From assembly GCA_025093555.1 (NCBI GenBank), contig JAIWNF010000138.1, positions 1 through 32,137 on the forward strand: a stretch of 32,137 nucleotides of DNA, in the 5' to 3' direction. The position numbers were made by a program, and so were the translations under genes. The DNA is from Circinella umbellata (lineage: Eukaryota; Mucoromycota; Mucoromycetes; Mucorales; Lichtheimiaceae). Shown piece by piece: positions 1-9,687 of this stretch (position 1 is its first letter; each line of letters opens with the position of its first letter). Below the pieces are notes generated by a model that was given only the letters and a program-made list of their open reading frames with translations, was not told the origin of the DNA and ran no database searches.

Positions 1-908
1 GTCCATTAGATGCATCTCTATATGTATTTAAATGTGATATCAAATGTGGCCATTCAGTGGTATTATTGAGAAACACCAATAAATCATCAGCATATGCTAG
101 TAATTTAATGGGTGGAGGTGTAGGTAGATGGAGTGGAGCACGATAATGAAGACGTCGTTGCCAACGTGAGGAAGAAAAAGGGGGAGGAATAAAGCCAGAT
201 AGGTGATGATCATGAAGAATAGAATGTAATAAAGGTTCAAAAGCTAAGTTAAAAAGAAGAGGGGAAATGGGATCGCCTTGACGAAGTCCGCGGAGTTGTT
301 TAACTGGCTCAGAGAGCCACCCATTTATAGATATAGATATAGAGGTAGAGAAAAAGAGAGGAAGAAGAGAGTCAATAAAAGAAGTAGGGAAACCAAACCT
401 TGTCATCACTTTACGTAGATACTCGGGGTGAACTCTATCATACGCCTTTTCCAAATCGATCAGAATGCCTGTAGTTGGATTATCAGGTGCAGCTGTTTGT
501 GCTGTGTGCATTATATTTTGTGTTGTCCATCCATGATCTGATATCAAACGATTCGCCATAAAGCCAGTTTGATAAGGATTAATTAATTGTTGTAAAATTG
601 GTTGTAGTCGATTCGCCATTAGCTTGGTAAACAATTTAGCCTCACTATTAATGAGAGAGAGTGGTCGCCAGTTTTTTAAATCTGAAGCATCTCCCTTTTT
701 GTAGAGCAAAATCATGCGTGTTTGACGCCATGATAATGGAAAGACGTGCGCCTCACGAGCCATATTAAGAAACGACAGTAGAAAATCAATGACTTGAGCA
801 TAACGAGTAAGATGTCTGTAAAGTTCAAATGGTAAGCCATTAAGACCAGGACTCTTCCCCAAAGGAGTATGTTCAATGACGTTGATTAATTCTTCTTTAG
901 TAAATGGA
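1..908 (-). pseudogene. LINE ORF2, reverse transcriptase part (partial at window edge)
   Basis: The minus strand is open from the insertion site to base 1 without a stop. The frame reads TKEELINVIEHTPLGKSPG, then LLYKKGDASDLKNWRP (the LINE-type KKGD...NWRP finger motif), then SLINSEAKLFTKLMANRL, then a GILIDLEKAYDRV palm motif, GLRQGDPISPLLFNL, and LLAYADDLLVFLNN, whose YADD is the catalytic box around 75-105. This is the target-primed reverse transcriptase that copies the element RNA into the genome. It continues the frame of the endonuclease half beyond the inserted element: deleting the insert and one target-site copy joins the two halves in frame at ...NRLTA. The RT segment itself shows no break. 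It is called a pseudogene because the rest of ORF2 is broken. Confidence 0.88.
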
Positions 909-918
909 GCAGTAAGAC
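909..918. repeat. Left 10-bp target-site duplication of the Mutator-like element
   Basis: GCAGTAAGAC directly precedes the left inverted repeat and is repeated exactly at 2713-2722. A duplication of 9-11 bp is characteristic of Mutator-like transposition. Confidence 0.9.
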
Positions 919-1458
919 GCATCCACTTATTTCACCCCGGTTGAGTTTGAAATAATTTCAGAGTAGGTGGCTTTTTGAAAAAAATGGGGAGTAAAATTTT
1001 ATATGAATGGAGTTCTTATATAAAAAAAAGAAAAATACCCCTTTTTTCATTTTTTTTTATAATCATCAGACACGAATCTAATGAATCAACAGACGACATC
1101 AACAAAGCCATTAATAATATTACCGAAAAATAAAAAGAGAACTTAGTTCTATACAGCAGATGCTAATGAAAAAAGAAAAAAGACATGGTTAATTAGTAGA
1201 TTGGCAAAAATAATAGAAAAAGTATTTTTTTTATTATAAAAGCAATAATATATAACAAAGACGAACTCATCTCAAGACATCTGTTCAACCATCTTGTTCA
1301 TTTACTATTCTAAACACGTATAAAGAAGGATAGAAAGGTTGGTATAAAAGTTTCGGTGGACTTTAGAAGAAGATGGGACCTTTTATATAGTTTTTTTATT
1401 ATTATTATAGTTTTCAACTTATAAATAATAAACTCGCGTTTTTTACTATTACTTTTTT
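919..1458 (+). repeat. Left terminal inverted repeat of the Mutator-like element
   Basis: The sequence from GCATCCACTTATTTCACCCC to ...ACTATTACTTTTTT matches the reverse complement of 2173-2712 over about 540 bp, with scattered substitutions and one-base length changes in homopolymers. Confidence 0.88.
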
Positions 1459-1545
1459 ACTTTTCTATATAAGTACTCTTAACAAAATATTTGATCCACT
1501 ACTACATCACTTCAATCGTCTATTGAATACTACAATAATAATAAA

Positions 1546-1905
1546 AAATAACTGATGGTATATATTAATCGTTATGTTGAATGATAATAAAAAAAACTGA
1601 TCGTGCTGATCATTATGTTGAATAATAAAAAAAAATTGATCGTGTTAATCGTTATGTTGGATGATAATAAAAAAAATATGATCGTGTTAATTGTTATGTT
1701 GGATGATAATAAAAAAAACAATTAACGGTGCTGATCATTATGTTGGATGATAATAAAAAAAATAAGTGGTTGTGTTCATTATTACGTTGGATGATAATAA
1801 AAAAACAACTGGTTGTATTATTCGTTTTGTTGGATGACAAAAAAAAAATAACTGGTTGTGTTAATCGTTATGTTGGATCATAATAGTAAAATATAATTGA
1901 TGGTG
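1546..1905. repeat. AT-rich minisatellite inside the Mutator-like element
   Basis: About eight degenerate units of roughly 42-46 bp share a core like GTTATGTTGGATGATAATAA, followed by an A-run and a variable segment such as ACTGATCGTGTTAATC. The units differ by substitutions and A-run length. No coding potential was seen. Confidence 0.8.
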
Positions 1906-2172
1906 TTGATGGTCAATATAATGAAATAGTATCCATGTTCGTGATAATGACATACAGGGTAATAATGCATATACATAAGAATAAAAAAAATAACACCAGT
2001 TATTATATTAATAATAATTGCCCATAATAAATATCATAGATACACCATATTCCTTGTTTACTATTTATCGACCATTATCTCTTATATATACTAAAGATCC
2101 ATTTAATAAGTCAATAGAGTAAATGTAACATGGCACTACCAATGTCTCCTACCAGCTGGCATATAACAAACA

Positions 2173-2712
2173 AAAAAGTAATAGTAAAAAACGCGAGTTT
2201 ATTATTTATAAGTTGAAAACTATAATCATAATAAAAAAAAGACTATATAAAAAATCTCATGTCCTTCTAAAGTCCACCGAAACTTTTATACCAACCTTTC
2301 TATATTTTTTTATACGTGTTTGGAATAGTAAATGAGCAAGATGGTTGAACAGATGTCTTGAGATGAGTTCGTCTTTGTTATATGTTATTGCTTTTATAAT
2401 AAAAAAATACTTTTTCTATTATTTTTGCTAATCTACTAATTAACCATGTCTTTTTTCTTTTTTCATTAGCATCTGCTGTATAGAACTAAGTTCTCTTTTT
2501 ATTTTTCGGTAATATTATTAATGGCTTTGTTGATGTCGTCTGTTGATTCATTAGATTCATGTCTGGTGATTATAAAAAAAAATGAAAAAAGGGGTATTTT
2601 TCTTTTTTTTATATAAGAACTCCATTCATATAAAATTTTACCCCCCATTTTTTCAAAAAGCCACCTACTTTGAAATTATTTCAAACTCAACCGGGGTGAA
2701 ATAAGTGGATGC
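2173..2712 (-). repeat. Right terminal inverted repeat of the Mutator-like element
   Basis: This is the mirror copy of 919-1458. Its outer end reads ...GGTGAAATAAGTGGATGC, directly followed by the target duplication. Confidence 0.88.
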
Positions 2713-2722
2713 GCAGTAAGAC
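2713..2722. repeat. Right 10-bp target-site duplication of the Mutator-like element
   Basis: An exact second copy of GCAGTAAGAC. Confidence 0.9.
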
Positions 2723-4068
2723 GGTTTTGTTGTAATTCTGTGAGTTGGAGAGAAGAAGGAATTGTGGATAATAAGTCGTCAATAGCATGATCATATATTG
2801 GTTCGGTGGCAAATAATTTTGAATAGAATTGGTGTGCTATTTTAAGGATATGAGCAGGTGAGGTTGTCATGAGACCAGTGACTGGGTCACGTAAAGTAGA
2901 AATGGTGATAGCTTTATTTCGTTCTTTAATGACGTTATAAAAATATTTGTTATTGCATTCACCTTGTTCATGCCAGCGAGTTGCAGAGCGTAGTAAGAGT
3001 TGTTTTGTTTGTTGTTCTTCCAGTTTGCTGATGTCTTGTTCAATGTTATGTAGTGCGTGCAAGTTGATGTCTTGGGAAGCAAGTAGTTGTTGTCGAGATC
3101 GTTGCAGTTGTCGTAAATGAACTTTAGTTGTAATAGTGGTTCTACGAGTAAAATCTCGGGCTGTTTCCTTCATGACAAGCTTGAAATTATCCCAGTCTTT
3201 GGTAAGGTCTTGAGGGGCCAATGCCGCCTGAGTGAAAAAACCATGAATTGTGGTCGCCAATAGTTTGCAGAAAGGCTCTTCATCCAATAACAATGGATTA
3301 AATCTCCATGTTCCTGGGCCTATTTCCACGTTATTGAGTAGCAAGTCGATTGATAGTAGATCATGGTCGGTCCAGTTTGAGGAGAGCCATAGTTGATTGC
3401 GTTGAATGATGTTGGAAATATTTGTAGAGGCTGTAAATATATAGTCAATAGTAGTCTGATGAGAACTGCTAGTGTAAGTTGGTGCTGCACGATGTGGCGA
3501 TAGCACACCTGGCCGTTCGTTAGGATAAAGGCAATTGGTGCAATGATCAAGTAGAAACTGGGTCCATGGTTGAATACCTATTGGTAAAGTATTGGAAAGA
3601 TGAAGATTGAAATCACCAACAATGATAGAGTTACCCGAGAAATCTATAAAGCATGGTAGGCGGAGAAGTGAAGAAAAAAACTGAGGTCGTAGTCGTGCTT
3701 CTGCATATGCATAAAGAACAATGATATGACACACAGTGGTATGTGAGTTGCAAATATCAGAAACTAGACAACGTTGGTCAGGGGTTATATAAGTATTAGA
3801 GAGAGTTAAAGAAGGATTAAGACAAATAAGGCCAACATGTTTGGTAAAAAAATGAAGATGAGCGAGGAAAAATACGAGAGAGAAGAGAATGGTGTGTGTT
3901 GGATAAAAAATTAGATTGAGCATGTGATACTTCCTGTAGTGCAAGAACGTCTAAAGCAAGATGGCGTGATCATAGATGAGCGGTGAATTCATGTTGAGTT
4001 TGTGGGTGAGCTTCCTTCAAAACGCTTCTGGCGTTTAAGGAAGCAACTCGTATATGGTGATTTATCAT
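2713..4068 (-). pseudogene. LINE ORF2, AP-endonuclease part and linker (broken)
   Basis: ORF2 would start at the ATG at 4068-4066, overlapping the ORF1 stop. It begins with an APE N-terminus (RVASLNARSV, then LALDVLALQEVSH with the catalytic Glu), followed by IIVGDFNLHLS, TTIDYIFTAS and SNWTDHDLLSIDL, the remaining endonuclease signatures. The domain nicks target DNA to prime reverse transcription. Two lesions break it. A TGA at 3970-3972 stands where an Arg codon is likely (HL*SRHLALD). A one-base shift lies at or near a run of seven A (plus strand, 3846-3852), after which the frame changes for the rest of the protein. The linker to the RT reads cleanly through ELQQNRLTA up to the Mutator-like insertion. 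If the frame after the shift is read alone, it gives a misleading protein that starts at 3944. Confidence 0.85.
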
Positions 4069-4070
4069 TA
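4066..4070 (-). promoter_or_regulatory. TAATG stop/start overlap between LINE ORF1 and ORF2
   Basis: The ORF1 stop TAA (4070-4068) and the ORF2 start ATG (4068-4066) share one A. Such overlaps are known in some LINEs (for example SART1) to allow termination-coupled reinitiation of ORF2. Here that role is inferred from the arrangement alone. Confidence 0.7.
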
Positions 4071-5384
4071 TTGTTGTTCTGAAGGTTGAGGCCCAGCGAC
4101 GATGAGCTGATCGCCTGAGTGTTGTGCCGAAGGTGGTATTGAGGTTGTTGTTGTATGTGGTGACGAAGAGGAGCGTGTGGTAGGTTTGTGAGACAATTTG
4201 CGTGGTTTTTTGGGAGGTGAGGTGGTCGTATCAAAGTCAGGACGTTCTTTATCACCTGCTTCTAGCATTTCCTGATCATCAGGGATGATTTTTGATGGAG
4301 GTGTGACTGGAGTGTGTTCTGAAAAAGTGGGTAAAAGATTATTAGAGGATGAGATTGGAGATGGTGGATCTGTACTAGCCTGAGTGAAGTCGTTTTGTTG
4401 AGAAGGACTGTGTTGTTGTGGGTCCTTAGTGGATGATAGAGAAGGTGGTAATTGATCTACTGAGGATACTGATGGTGGTGAAGTGGTGGAGCTGGTATGT
4501 CTATCTTGAGTTGGGGTGATGTGATAGTTGTCTTATAATTGTTGATCAGTCAGTTTTTCTATTTGAGCTTCTTTTTCGGCGCGACGACGTACAGAGCAGT
4601 TATGTTGCCGATGACCAAAACCATGGCAATAATAACATTCGATTTTTTGAATTTCAGGACAGGTAAATTTGTTATGTCCTTCTTTATGGCAGTAGCGACA
4701 AAGTGGTAGAGCATTCTTCCAGGATGCTGGGAAACTTTCATTCCAGTTGTCAAAATGTATCATGCGAGTCAGTGTTTGATAATGAGTGCAATCATCAGCA
4801 AGCATAACTTCGGGAGGTGGAGTAACATCAAGAAAAACGGTAGCTTCCCCTTCAAAAGTATTGGTTTCAGGTTCAACATAGATGCAAACTTGAATGACGC
4901 GTCCATAGTCACCCATGGTTTGCTTCAGTGAAGCTTCTAACGCTTGGCGGTTAACAAAGGGTAAATGCTGGAAATTGACTTTGATAATGTCTGCATCAAC
5001 AGAAATAGCTTTGGTAGCACGGTAATTTATACCGTCATACGTTACACCTTCGGTGATTGCCGAGTTTTTAGCTTCATCATCTTGAAATCGGGTCTCAATC
5101 AACAAGGCTTTGGAGTGACGAGAGCGAGAAATGAGACGAGATCCATAGACTGTGCCAATTTGGTTGATTAATCGATAGGCTTGAGCTTTAGATGGTAGGT
5201 TGGTTCCAAAATCGAAAATGACGGCATCAGCATTGAGAGCACGATTTAAAATCATGCCAGCCTGTCGGGAACGACGGTTTTCTTCGAAGTCTTGTTCTGC
5301 CCATAAGGACACACTTTTATTTTTGACAACATTCGCCCAAGAACGAGTCCTATGCCTGTTGACTGAAGGGAGAGGATCGTCCAT
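4068..5384 (-). pseudogene. LINE ORF1: gag-like RNA-binding protein with CCHC knuckles, one nonsense codon
   Basis: The frame opens at ATG 5384 (MDDPLPSVNRHRTRSWANVV). Residues of roughly 45-200 resemble an RRM-like esterase/ORF1 core. Two CCHC zinc knuckles follow at about 229-265 (CRYCHKEGHNKFTC and CYYCHGFGHRQHNC). A TAA at 4533-4535 ends translation after ...KLTDQQL. The same frame stays open beyond it for about 154 more codons of Pro/Ser/Thr/Gln-rich sequence with a basic patch (PPKKPRKLSHKP) before the TAA at 4068-4070 that overlaps the ORF2 start. The intact protein would therefore have had about 438 residues, and the internal TAA is a lesion. It would bind element RNA and help form the retrotransposition particle. 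Confidence 0.85.
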
Positions 5385-5852
5385 CTTGGATGAAGAATAG
5401 AGAGATGGTTGAGTAAATAAAAAGTTTATTTATTTAGTTGAGAGATGACTATATAATGCTATTTTTCAAAAAAGTGATCAATAGCAGAAAGAGCCTGCGT
5501 ATCTTTAATTATGCTTTGCTGACATTTCGTGTATTTCCCTATTTGGACCATGATTTATAAGAACACAGAAGTCCGTCTTCTATAATGATATAAGGTTACA
5601 GCTGCGTAGATATATCATCTTGTCAACCGCTCAAAGTCTAATCTTAATATCATTAATCTTATGTTCATAATTCACACGGCCATGATAAATATAAATCTTA
5701 TGTATACACATATCAATATATCCCACTGATAATAAGATTCATATAAATAGAGATAATATTTTATTTTAATAAACTTCAGTTCAATTATTGTTCTTTTGGG
5801 TCTCGTTGACTTATTTACGTCTCTTTTATTTTATTATATTTGATTGATATAA
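5385..5852. other. Gap between the LINE and the gypsy element, no gene seen
   Basis: About 470 bp of AT-rich DNA without a convincing frame on either strand. It may contain the LINE 5' UTR at its left. A TATAAATAG-like box stands near 5744-5753 on the plus strand, before the truncated gag frame. No LTR matching the 3' side of the gypsy element could be found. The gag frame appears abruptly just after ...GATATAACAG at about 5852, which could be a truncation point or, less likely, a 3' splice site. Confidence 0.5.
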
Positions 5853-6593
5853 CAGGGAACCTTTTCGGATGCCGAAGTTTTGTTGATAGCTGCATCGCAC
5901 CTTACTGGTCAAGCTGAATTATAGTGGGTTCCACTCGAAGAAACAATCGTCACCTGGGATAGATTCGAAGAAGCATTCAAGGCTAGGTTTATTTCATCAG
6001 AACATCAGGAAACGTGGTGGTCAAGGATCGAAGCAGTGAAGCAAAAACCAGGTGAATCGGTAGAGGATGTAGCCTACAAACTACAAGAATTATTTGCATT
6101 AGTTGGTCCTGTTCCGGAAACTTACCAAGTTCGTTATTTCACACAAGCGATCGATAACAATATTGCTTATCGTATGGAAGAATCAGGTGTTACTACGTCG
6201 TGGAGGGATGCAATCAACCGAGCAGTTTGCATAGAAAATGCACAAAAAAAATATCTTCAAGGAGGTGTATCAAATCAATCTTTTGATATCAAGGGTCCAG
6301 GACGAGTATCGAATGTCGGGGGTGGAGTTGGTGTTACCAGATCGACTGTCTCTTCATTGAAGCCTGAGGATTCAGTATCTCAGACTCATACCTTATTAAC
6401 ACAAGTCGCCGATAGTCTCCGTGTGCTTCAATTACAATTGGGCTCCCAAGGACCAAGACACCAGCCACCTAACAATCCACCAAGACCTCCTCCCAAGTGT
6501 TGGAACTGTGGCCAAGAAGGGCATATTTCGAGTCGTTGTCCGGATCAGCACCAAGTAGGTCAGAACCAGGGAAATGGCAATAGACGGCAGTAG
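5853..6593 (+). pseudogene. gypsy gag (capsid plus nucleocapsid), N-terminally truncated, one TAG
   Basis: The frame starts after a TAA at 5850-5852 without an ATG. It reads SDAEVLLIAASHLTGQAEL, meets a TAG at 5922-5924, then continues as WVPLEETIVTWDRFEEAFKA, the retrotransposon gag fold with the expected aromatic-rich segment. The TAG probably replaces a Trp codon of a usual WW pair. The nucleocapsid ends with the zinc knuckle CWNCGQEGHISSRC at about 6500-6541, and the stop TAG is at 6591-6593. Gag packages element RNA into cytoplasmic particles. A stretch of about 100-150 residues expected upstream is absent, so the element is truncated or rearranged at its 5' end. Confidence 0.85.
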
Positions 6594-7705
6594 GAGGTGA
6601 TACTGTCGTCCCTAAGAATGAACCACCTAAGGTCGATGTCAAGTCGGCGAACGCAAGCAGAATAATACCACCGAATGTAAATCTCGCTGAAACAGCGGAG
6701 GTATACGCACTAGGAAAAAGAGGTTTGTCAGATACGTCTTTGGTGACAAACAGACGCAATATAAAAAGAACGGCGGATAATACAAGGTTATCTTTATTAA
6801 ATCAAACAGCGGAACCATCATCGTCAAAGCCAACCAAGACGACCAAAAAAAGACAACCTCCCCGGAAACTTCAAGTCGATTTGGATCAACCTGACGTCTG
6901 GGAAAGATTAAAGGAGCTAGATTCGGGCTTGAGCATGGCGCAATGGTTAGCCCTAGATAAGAAAGCATACGCTGATGTCCGAGATGGATTGAAATACTTG
7001 CACGGACAAAGTACTCCTAACAATAAGGTACAACGTATGGAGGTAAATGCGGTCGATATAAACTCGGTGTTGGATAATGAAGAAGAAATGCAAGGAAGTA
7101 TCAAGGGTGAAGAAACAACGGATGAAGATATCGAAACGGACAGGGACAGCACATGGTCGGAAGGATCAAGGGACAATGACGACATAATACAAGGTAACCA
7201 TGACGGATATGAATCAGACGATACGGAATATCATTACCCATATGATTTGCAGAAAATGAAAAGAAGTATTCCGTTGCGAGGTCCTGTCATTATAAACGGT
7301 CATGTTATTCAGGCAATTTTTGATACTGGTGCAAGCGTGTCCATGATAAGTCAATCATTGGTAAATAAATTGGATCTGGTATTGAGCGGCGACCGATTAA
7401 CTGTGTCGACAATAGACGATAAGTCAAAACGGCCATGCGAAATAATCAAGGACGTCCCTATTAGGATTGCAGGAAAATTAAGACCAGAACATATGTGTGT
7501 TCAAGCATCGACAAATCGAGATCTATGTTTACTTGGTACGACTTGGTTTAAGGCATACAATATTACCCCCAAAATGGAACAATCAATTATTGTTATACCT
7601 ACTAAAAAGGGTCGTGGTTATGTTGAACTGCAGGTGGATCATTCTGATTACCAATCATCAGAATCATCAATCAGTTCAAACAAATCTCAAGAAATTTTGC
7701 CGTGA
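6584..7705 (+). pseudogene. gypsy protease region (start of pol)
   Basis: The frame is offset from gag and opens at 6584, overlapping the gag end by only a few codons, so gag-pol fusion would need a -1 shift in a very short window with no obvious slippery heptamer. The first 170 or so residues are basic, then acidic and disordered. The retropepsin core follows: VIQAIFDTGASVSMISQSLV at about 7306-7365 with the catalytic DTG, and CLLGTTWFKAYNI near 7528-7563 as the C-terminal hydrophobic-G motif. The frame ends in consecutive stops (TGA TGA TAG) at 7703-7711, although a conserved-looking acidic linker continues in another frame (IDDEENNDQENENQ), which points to small indels. Confidence 0.82.
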
Positions 7706-7714
7706 TGATAGACG

Positions 7715-9205
7715 ATGAAGAAAATAACGACCAGGAGAATGAAAATCAATTGCGTTCTTATGCTGAGGAAATCGGATTTGGATGAAACCTACAAGGAAAT
7801 ATCAACGACAAAGGATCTACCAGGCGATCTAAGAAAGATATTGGATGGTTATTCAGACGTGTTCTTCGAGAATAGTGGGTTAGGTCAAGTCATGGGTGCT
7901 GAACACCATATATCTACTACTACAGATGCTCCAATAAGGTCAAAACCATTTCATCTTTCTTGGGAAGAAGAAAAACATTTACGCGAAGAAATAAAATCGA
8001 TGTTGGAGCTCGGATTAATTCGTCGATCAACTGGTCGTTATTCTTCCCCGGTTTTCTTTGTTAGAAAAGGAAATGGCAAGCTTCGTTTAGTTGTTGATTT
8101 CAGATTTTTGAACAGCATCACTTTGACCGAAAATTTTCCTATACCTCATATTGACTCACTGATTGATTCCTTGGCAAGTAATGGCGCACCAGCATACTTT
8201 TCTACCTTGGACGCGGCGCAAGGATACTGGCAAATCAAGATGGCTCCTGACTCTGTGGAAAAAACTGGATTTGTGTGCTCAGCAGGAACCTTCGTGTTCA
8301 ACGTGATGCCATTTGGATTAGCTTCGGCTGGTGCTACCTTCCAACGTACTATGACAGGACTATTATCCCCATATATCGGTGACTTTGTTCAAGTGTTCAT
8401 TGATGATATTATTGTATATTCGCGTTCCTTAGAAGAACATTATCATCATCTGAAGCTGGTTTTTGACGTATGTCGTTCTGTTAATCTTCGGTTGCGCCAA
8501 GAAAAATGTGTTTTTGCAAGTAAAGAAGTTGTCTTTTTGGGTCATACTGTGTCATTAACAGGCGTTGAACCAAACCAAGAAAATGTAAAAAAATTGTTGG
8601 AAATGGCCGTGCCGCAAAACAGAAAGGACATTCGTTCAGTGTTGGGTATGTCAGGTTTTTACAGGCGTTTCGTTCCGTCGTATGCTGAAATGGTGGAGCC
8701 ATTAATGCGATTGTTAAAGAAAGAAAATATTTTTGTTTGGGAAAAAGAACAAGAAAAAGCATTTTTGGTGATAAAAATGGCTTTAACCCAGCCACCAATC
8801 CTTTCTTTTCCCGATCAACAACAAAAACAAATATTGACCACAGATGGTTCGGGCCAAGGATTGTCAGCAATATTATTCCAAGTACCCAAAGATGGTGGTG
8901 AAGAAACGGTGATCGCATATGCGTCTCGGGTTGTTCGCGGTGCGGAAAAGTCTTATGTGGCTACTCATTTGGAAGCTTTAGCTCTGGTTTGGTCTTGCAA
9001 TAAATTCAGGCATTATCTTGCTGGTCATGAATTTTTGGTGCGCATGGATCATTCTTATTTGCGTTTTATTTTTGGTCCGCATCCAAAACCACCAAGTCCC
9101 AAAATTCAACGATGGGCGGCAGCTATGATGGAATATAATTTCAAGGTTGAATATATCAAAGGGGAAAACAATCCAGCAGATGCATTATCTCGATTATTGA
9201 AATAG
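7715..9205 (+). pseudogene. gypsy reverse transcriptase and RNase H
   Basis: From about 7775 the frame is a good Ty3-type RT: IRRSTGRYSSPVFFVRKGNG, LRLVVDFRFLN, YFSTLDAAQGYWQIKM (first catalytic Asp), NVMPFGLASAGATFQRTM, VQVFIDDIIVYSRSL (FIDD box near 8395-8410) and VFLGHTVSLTGVEPN. RNase H follows with LTTDGSGQGLSAILFQ, YASRVVRGAEKSYVATHLEA (its Glu) and NPADALSRLLK at the end. These domains make the cDNA and remove RNA template. The first 20 or so codons (MKKITTRRMK...) are out of the ancestral frame; the linker shifts frame near 7765. RT-RH itself has no internal stop, but it is cut off from both protease and integrase. Confidence 0.9.
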
Positions 9206-9687
9206 TCAATCTAATTACTATTATTCCTATAATTATCATTTTTTTTTTTACTATTTATTATTTATCTCATATCTCTGACTACCGTGTATATTTCACTTTT
9301 CGGTCCTACCATCCTCTTTAGTTTCTGTTAACTTTTCATTTATTTTTCTATATTCATTTTTCTTCCCTGACAACAAGATTATGCCCCTTTTTTTTTTTTT
9401 TATTATTTTTCTTTTTATTACGATAAGAAACCTTTATGATAACGGTATATTAGATACCATTGAAAACGATATTATTACGTATCATTAGTTTATTTTAATT
9501 ATTTTTATATAAATACAACCATTAAATAAATAATGAACGAGGACTCTTTTGAACTCTTTATCCTTTCCTTAACTTTTATTTTTATTTTTATTTGATTGAG
9601 CCCGATTATATCTTACCTTTTTATCTTATATATACATTTTTTTATTTTTAGTTTTTTTTATTTCATATTTATATTATACTTATATTT
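9206..9687 (+). other. AT-rich spacer between RNase H and integrase
   Basis: About 480 bp of T-rich low-complexity DNA with stops in all frames. It contains a promoter-like TATATAAATACAACC at about 9507-9521. In Ty3/gypsy elements RNase H normally runs into integrase without such a gap. There are no clear intron ends (the sequence after the RNase H stop is TCAATCT). Confidence 0.7.

Larger units (their letters stand above)
919..2712. mobile_element. Non-autonomous Mutator-like (TIR-MULE) element inserted in LINE ORF2
   Basis: This 1,794-bp insert is bounded by near-identical inverted repeats of about 540 bp, starting GCATCCACTTATTTCACCCC, and by the exact 10-bp direct repeat GCAGTAAGAC. It has no open frame of useful length. 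The interior holds an AT-rich minisatellite and unremarkable AT-rich DNA. Long TIRs and a 10-bp duplication point to the Mutator superfamily, so the element would need a transposase supplied elsewhere. The few differences between the two arms suggest it is not ancient. A foldback-type element is the alternative name for the same structure. Confidence 0.85.
1..5384 (-). mobile_element. LINE (APE-type non-LTR retrotransposon), degenerate, interrupted, 3' end outside the window
   Basis: Two consecutive reading frames on the minus strand have the order typical of LINEs: a nucleic-acid-binding ORF1 (4068-5384) and an ORF2 with AP-endonuclease and reverse transcriptase (2713-4068 and 1-908). They overlap at a TAATG. 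A Mutator-like element with its target duplication (909-2722) splits ORF2. Independent damage includes a TAA in ORF1 and a TGA plus a frameshift in the endonuclease. The 3' part (end of RT, 3' UTR, tail) lies beyond base 1. The 5' boundary was not found; it is at or upstream of 5384. The clade (Tad, L1/Tx1 or I) cannot be decided by eye. Confidence 0.88.

Noticed and set aside
4533..5400. Plus-strand frames opposite LINE ORF1
   Set aside because: They overlap the well-supported minus-strand CCHC protein and lack domains.
5845..5860. 3' splice site before gag
   Set aside because: ATAACAG|GG looks like an acceptor, but no matching upstream coding exon was found; truncation of the element is simpler.
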